Positions 59,124 to 64,000 of a stretch of DNA of 64,000 bases are shown here, piece after piece. The position numbers and the translations under genes were made by a program. The DNA lies in the NCBI GenBank assembly GCA_015680905.1, contig CM027377.1, positions 59,417,501-59,481,500 on the forward strand, read 5' to 3'. Source of the stretch: Coptis chinensis (taxonomy: Eukaryota; Streptophyta; Magnoliopsida; Ranunculales; Ranunculaceae). Within the stretch, counting starts at the first letter, position 1; each line of letters opens with the position of its first letter. The notes beneath the pieces are model-generated. The model saw only the letters and a list, made by a program, of their open reading frames with translations. It did no database searches and was not told the DNA's origin.

Positions 59124-59528
59124 CATGTATATACTCGTTTTTCCCTTAGCACCAAACATGGTGCCCAAAGAAAGTCGTGATATGCAACATCGGACATTTC
59201 CTAGTTCGTGCGGGCAATGGATTCATCCAGACTAACCCGATCAGTTTTCTATGTGACTGTATCAAGGGGCGGTTTGAGGCTATACCATATGTACTAAGGG
59301 TAATATTATTACTATACCATTGAACATTGGTCAGGGATGGTACCGTCCTGAACCCTAGGCCCCTATAACATAAAGGTTAAGCCACGAAACCGGCAGGATT
59401 GGGTTCCCACCGAGCCGACATGAAAGTTGCCGAGTTAAAAGTTGTTGTGATGTGTTGTTTTATTTGGATTTCGGTGTTGTTGACACGCGTTCCTTTCGTC
59501 TTGTACATTTGTATATAAAAGTGTAAAT

Positions 59529-59558
59529 AAATAAAAAAAAAAAAAAAAAAAAAAAAAA
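59529..59558. repeat. Poly(A) run
   Basis: About 30 A with few interruptions, inside the post-pol spacer of Athila copy 3. Confidence 0.9.
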
Positions 59559-59887
59559 GTTTGAATGTGATTATGTCATATTCTAGTGGATGGAATTTTT
59601 AATGCCGATCGGTTGATTTCTCATAATTTTGTATCTCCAGACGGTTTGAATGAGAAATTATTTAAGTTATGCACTTATTGTAATTCCTACTATATTAGTT
59701 GTCCCTTGATGCATTGGGCCTACTCTCAAAGCCCAACGGTCAGAACCAAACGAACTGATTCCAACGGTCAGATGCCCAACGGTCAGAAATCAAGTTATAA
59801 ATCCAACTCTCCTTTTCCACTTTCACTCATTCCCTTCTCTCCCTCTTCACAAATTCTTTTTCACAAATTCTCAGTTTTTTGAACATA

Positions 59888-60007
59888 ATGAATCAAATAG
59901 AGCGATGGGAAAAGGAGCAACGCAAATGGGCTATCACAGTATTCGTGATAACAGTGTTTATCATTATTCTCTTGTCACTCATGCATAACATGATCCAGAA
60001 CATCTAG
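59888..60007 (+). CDS. 39-residue membrane-segment micro-ORF in Athila copy 3
   Basis: The frame ATG 59888 to TAG 60005-60007 reads MNQIERWEKEQRKW and then a single strongly hydrophobic stretch AITVFVITVFIIILLSL. It is preceded by TATAAATCC at about 59795 and a CT-rich leader. A charged head and one membrane helix make a plausible small type-II membrane peptide. No counterpart was seen in copy 1. It could be accidental in AT-rich DNA. Confidence 0.4.
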   Translation: MNQIERWEKEQRKWAITVFVITVFIIILLSLMHNMIQNI

Positions 60008-60159
60008 ATCTATGTAACCGTCTCTTTTTCTTATTTTTATTTTGTATATTAGTATGTGTGTTAAATAATTCTCACACATTTGTACGGGTTACGTATTAAA
60101 TGGAGAAGTTCCGTATTAAATATTTGTGTATATTAGTTGTCTTTTCCTCTCTAAAAAAT

Positions 60160-60165
60160 AAATAA

Positions 60166-60203
<38 letters not shown>

Positions 60204-60205
60204 GT
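60160..60205. repeat. (AAT)n microsatellite
   Basis: About 13 AAT/ATA units. Confidence 0.9.
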
Positions 60206-60639
60206 AAATAAATAAACAAACCATAACAAAGAAAGGCCATCCAAAACTCACCAAAATAATGGATACACATGGTGTTCAGAGAAAATCGCGCACGCTACAA
60301 GGTACGCATAACACTTGTCACACATGCAGCTCGATTATTCTATCCATATTCTATTACTGAGTTATGATCATCATTTCTGAAATTACGTGTAAGTCTAACT
60401 ACCCTATAAAACTTTCCTCTGTATTTTCTAACATTGAACCATCTCATTAATTGTATTTGGATATCTGACATGACATGACTTACTGTGGATCCCCTTTGAT
60501 GTTGTTCATAATCACATGGGTCATTAACTACACTTGGAATCCATATGGGTACAGACTCATAAATTGGCTATAAATCTCTTCTTTTTTAGCCATTCTTATT
60601 CAAACAATTTTCACTATCCTTCCTTCAGTAATACTATCA

Positions 60640-61718
60640 ATGGATCAACCAAGAAAAATAACGGTAGAGAAAGACTACCTGAAAACTTTCAAAGATGGCC
60701 GGTTTTCTCCTTATTTTGACACTGAAATCATACGTCGCGGATGGACGCCTCTTCTATATCATTCAGCAGCTGGTTATTCCCGAGAATTGGTTTTGATGTT
60801 CTACCAATTTAGCGGATCTGAAAATGGAAAATTCTACTTCAATGCCTATGGACAACGTTTGGAATTAACTAAGGAAATGATCTCCGACATACTTCAAATC
60901 CATTGAATACCTGGGGTCCCTTTTTTCAAGAGTCATCATTTGATTCCGCCAAAACTTTACTACGAGCTACCGTGATCTCATGACGAAGTCGGAAATACAC
61001 ATCACATGGTTCTTCAACGCTCTTTGAAATAGAATCAACGTGTTGTGCTCCACTGGTTGGGACACAATGTGGTAGGTACATCACACCAATCAGAAGTCAC
61101 AAAGCCTCAACTTCACCTACTTTGGATTTTGCAGACTCAAAGAGATGACTTTTGTCTAATCCAACACCTCTGAAACGTAATCACAAAGAAAACAAGAAGG
61201 TCAGCACCCCTACCCACTTTAGTAACGCAGATTATGATGCGTTGGGGTTATCCAGTAATTTCTCCAGAGACACTCCTTCAAAGAGCACAAATAAAAGTAC
61301 TCAAAACAGATTACTCCGTTGGTTTTGGACTCCCCGACTACGATAGAGGAACGAGCGACCCAAGCTCAAAATTGACCATTTATTTGATGAGAATGCCATC
61401 TTTGAACATTATTAATCCCATGGAAGGCATTAAACTTCTTCATCGGGGTTTGAGGGAACTACACATTTCGTCGAGAATATCATCATCACAACTCTTCGGG
61501 ATTTCCAAGATCGTCAAGCAATGCATGATGTTGAGCGGGGAGGAGATCTTGGAAAATCATTCTCAGCCCTTGCAAAATCCGCTCTCCTAATGGAAAATCA
61601 AAGCGTACTCTCTCTTGCCCGAAAGGGGACATTCGGATGCAACTTCGGCCAACAAATGGAAGAACTAAATAGTCTGGTGCACGATATGCGTCTCCAAGAT
61701 CAACATAACAATCCATAA
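60640..61718 (+). pseudogene. Late ORF (plant transposon protein domain), Athila copy 3, first
   Basis: The start MDQPRKITVEKDYLKTF aligns with copy 1's late ORF start (MAGNRRITVERKFSNLY). It continues with FSPYFDTEIIRRGWTPLLYH and YSRELVLMFYQFSG. Later fragments to about 61718 keep the direction, with a Met/Gln-rich end. It is broken. Confidence 0.65.
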
Positions 61719-61960
61719 TTTTCTACTATTACTAAGTCCATAAATAAATACTCATATATGTTATTACATTTTTTCGTTGTATTATGAATTTTGTCTTACT
61801 TTTGTGTCTTCTTTTGTATGAAATGCTTAATAGGATTGTCATCATTTGCGTTGTGACTAATATAATTTAACATGTGCTTACAGGAGGGTCTATTCTCTTA
61901 CATACTCATTTATTCATCTAGTTTGCCTTTGTCGTTACCTATTTCTCTACTTTATCCACT

Positions 61961-62557
61961 ATGGCATCTTCATCAAACGTGGTACCTCCCAAACTCATTC
62001 CTGAGCAATCCTTTCAGTCTATGATGGATTCCAATACCTATGGTCATCTCTTCCGTGACTACATTACAAACATCGGATGGTCTTCCCTAATTCTTCAACG
62101 ACCAAACTTATTCTCGAAGTTTGGCTGCATACTTTTATGCTAATATGGAAGACACACCAGCATTCAACCATGTGCATGGTTTCTACTTAGACGGGTTCAC
62201 AATCCAAGTTGGTGACACACCTCATATCTTTTCTGAACAACAACTTGCACTAACTTTGGATCTTCCATATCACGATCTTGTTGCATCATGGCATTACATC
62301 TATCATAATTCTTACCGTGCCTTTCAGTGGCAAGCGTTTCGTGAAACTTACGGTGATGGTCTTGAGATTAAACGAGAAGGAAATGGACATGTGGCATGGC
62401 GTGACGTCACCATTCCCTTGGCAAGCATGACCATGAACATGGGGACTGCGATATTATTTGTACTCCTGAACATTATGGGAGATTGACATTTTTCTACTGC
62501 CAATGAGGCTGCTTGCGTTGTATTCGGTGCCCTAGCTCGAGGTCATAGATTATTTAT
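61961..62557 (+). pseudogene. Second late ORF of Athila copy 3, cut by copia insertion
   Basis: ATG 61961 (MASSSNVVPPKLIPEQSF) begins a second protein. A following stretch reads YFYANMEDTPAFNHVHGFYL, FSEQQLALTLDLPYHDL and VTIPLASMTMNM. The FYANM...G and FSEQQL pattern is that of a plant transposon protein domain, and it differs from the first late ORF. It stops where the copia LTR begins. Broken. Confidence 0.55.
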
Positions 62558-62678
62558 TGTAATAGTAGTCCTATTGGGCCTATACTTGGGCCCAACCTAT
62601 GTACACTGTAACTCTGTTATTATAAATAGAGGATGGGTCTCCCTTTGAGACCTAACTTTTACTGTCTCTCTTTCTACA
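62558..62678 (+). repeat. 5' LTR of copia element (121 bp)
   Basis: It begins TGTAATAGTAGTCC and ends CTCTCTTTCTACA, with TATAAATAGAGG at about 62621 as a good TATA box. The left boundary is inferred from TG and the body-sequence break. Confidence 0.7.
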
Positions 62679-62992
62679 TGGTATCAGAAAAAACAGGAAG
62701 AGAGAAGTAAGGAGATCAAACCCTAGTCACCACCCTTAGCCACCACCCTAGCCGCCACCCCCCTTCCTTCTTCCCGGCTCGGCAAATGACGATATTGCTA
62801 CCGACTGTGCCATTGAGCTGCTTCATCCGATCGGCCGACTTTATCTTTGCCTCCTCTTTGTTTTCGGTAGGTTTTGGCGTTTATCACGGTTTTCGGTTGG
62901 TTTCGGCGTTTATCACATTTTTCCCGGAGGTTCGGCGATTATAACTTTTTTTCTCACATCAAGGTACTATTCTTTGCACTATATCCCTTATC

Positions 62993-64000
62993 ATGACGGA
63001 TAACGACTCTAAAGGTACGGATGATGTCTCCTTGTTGAATAATTTCTCTTCTTCGAAGAAAATTATTACCGCTCTTCTTAATGGGCGGAATTTCCACTCT
63101 TGGGCTCGTTCTGTTCGCTTATTTTTAGGGGCCAAAGGGAAGATGGATTGGCTTGTTCCCAACAAGATGATTTGTCCAATTAATATAGACCCTACCTACA
63201 ATAGTTGGTCCATGACCAACTGTATGATTCTAAGTTGGTTGTTCAACTCTATGGAGCCTGATGTCTATGAGATGTTTACCTTTTATGAGACTGTTGATGG
63301 TTTGTGGGCTGCTTTCTCCGAAATGTATGCTACTATGAACAATGAGGTTCGAATTTATGAGCTCTACCGTGAGTTGGGTCAGGCTACACAGGGGGCTCTT
63401 TCTGTCTTAGCTTACTTTGGGTACTTAAAGAAGCGCTGGGAGGAGCTTTCTACTTACACTTCCCTATCCAGTATTACTGGTATGACACCTACTATTATGG
63501 CCGCTCTTCAGAAGCGTGAGGAGAAACAGAGAATTCATCAGTTCCTTATTGGTCTTCACTCTGATTTTGAAGCCATTCGCACTCAAGTTCTCAATACTGC
63601 ACCTCTTCCATCTCTTGGTGAGGCGTATGCCATTATTGAGAAACATGAGCGTCGTGTTCGGATTACTTTTTCTCCAGTGGTTTCTGATGCACCGTCTTCT
63701 ACTGATCAGATGGCGTTTGTTGCTACTACTCGACCCCAGGGGTCTTCTGTTGGCTTTCGTTCTACTGTTCCATCCGGGAACACTCGTGGACGCTTTTGTG
63801 ATCATTGCAAGGGCAGTGGCCACCTTATTGATAGTTGCTATCAGTTGCATCCAGAGCTTCGTCCCAAGAGGGGGTCGAGGGGCTTAGGAGGCAGCAAGCC
63901 TCGTATTGCAGCTATTGCTGATATTTCTGGTAGTCATCATTCAGGGGGAGTTTCTGAGGATTCTGGGACTTTTACCCAAAGACAGATTGATCAGCTTATG
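62993..64000 (+). CDS. copia gag(-pol), open to window edge
   Basis: The frame from ATG 62993 is open for 336 codons to the edge. It reads LLNGRNFHSWARSVRLFLGA, then WLFNSMEPDVYEMFTF, then ALQKREEKQRIHQFLIGLHS, the copia-type gag layout. A zinc knuckle CX2CX4HX4C reads CDHCKGSGHLIDSC near 63797-63838. Protease and later parts lie outside. Its good preservation compared with the Athila copies marks it as the youngest insertion seen. Confidence 0.88.
   Translation, partial: MTDNDSKGTDDVSLLNNFSSSKKIITALLNGRNFHSWARSVRLFLGAKGKMDWLVPNKMICPINIDPTYNSWSMTNCMILSWLFNSMEPDVYEMFTFYETVDGLWAAFSEMYATMNNEVRIYELYRELGQATQGALSVLAYFGYLKKRWEELSTYTSLSSITGMTPTIMAALQKREEKQRIHQFLIGLHSDFEAIRTQVLNTAPLPSLGEAYAIIEKHERRVRITFSPVVSDAPSSTDQMAFVATTRPQGSSVGFRSTVPSGNTRGRFCDHCKGSGHLIDSCYQLHPELRPKRGSRGLGGSKPRIAAIADISGSHHSGGVSEDSGTFTQRQIDQLM

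Larger units (their letters stand above)
48274..62557 (+). mobile_element. Athila-type LTR retrotransposon, copy 3, inserted in the Helitron helicase
   Basis: It is the same family as copy 1: 5' LTR 48274-49717, primer-binding site, leader (split by a solo LTR), gag, protease, RT, RNase H, integrase, small Cys ORF and late ORFs. A copia element interrupts it at 62558, so its 3' LTR is outside the window. It is broken, with several breaks in gag-pol, but overall somewhat better kept than copy 1. Age cannot be read without the second LTR. Confidence 0.9.
62558..64000 (+). mobile_element. Ty1/copia element with very short LTR (continues past window)
   Basis: The LTR 62558-62678 is followed with no gap by TGGTATCAGA, the initiator-Met tRNA primer-binding site usual in copia elements, then a leader and gag. 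It is inserted into the second late ORF of Athila copy 3. It looks whole as far as visible. The gag wording recalls the Ale-like lineages, which have short LTRs. TTTAT (62553-62557) would be the left target duplication. Confidence 0.8.

Noticed and set aside
63464-63850. Minus-strand 128-codon frame at the right edge
   Set aside because: It is antisense of copia gag, whose plus frame has the zinc knuckle and gag motifs.

Overview
The window is plant nuclear DNA, most likely from a eudicot. It is AT-rich, its genes have introns, and it is built mostly of plant repeats: an L1-type LINE, FAR1-type Mutator sequence, Helitron parts (Pif1-type helicase and an RPA1-like gene), Athila-type Ty3/gypsy elements with a plant-specific ORF downstream of pol, and a Ty1/copia element. 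I see no gene that is clearly intact and host-owned. There is no rRNA, tRNA, CRISPR or bacterial signal.

Layout: 1-3360 is the 3' part of a decayed LINE (reverse transcriptase, zf-RVT region, RNase H). About 3450-6850 on the minus strand is a broken FAR1/MULE transposase gene. From 8850 to 12880 there is a chain of minus-strand exon-like pieces, including two exons from the C-terminal kinase region of plant TRA1/TRRAP followed by unrelated exons of a membrane protein. This looks like a patchwork of captured gene pieces. It also holds a 60-bp tandem repeat and a strong hairpin. 13.9-15.43 kb carries a dsRBD-like reading frame with an upstream block shared with the RPA1-like gene at 42-44.3 kb.

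15626-39630 is one Athila-type element bounded by two LTRs and a 5-bp target duplication (TCTAC). A second Athila-type element (about 26.1-36.1 kb) sits inside it. Right of it lie a CcmH fragment and a poorly legible stretch. On the minus strand follow an RPA1-like multi-exon gene (42.0-44.26 kb) and the C-terminal half of a Helitron helicase (47.19-48.27 kb), with F-box/FBD remnants between them. A third Athila-type element (48274 to at least 62557) is inserted in the helicase. Its leader carries a solo LTR (50201-51714, target duplication GCGGT), and its 3' part is invaded by a copia element with a very short LTR (62558 to the window edge).

The strongest unexplained signal is in the 3' ends of Athila copies 1 and 2. 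Both carry three consecutive hairpins about 100 bases before the polypurine tract. The middle stem keeps perfect pairing although three of its eight base pairs differ between the copies, which points to a selected RNA structure. Athila copies 1 and 3 also share a Cys-containing ORF just after pol that I cannot assign to a family, and copy 3 has a 39-residue reading frame with a membrane segment.
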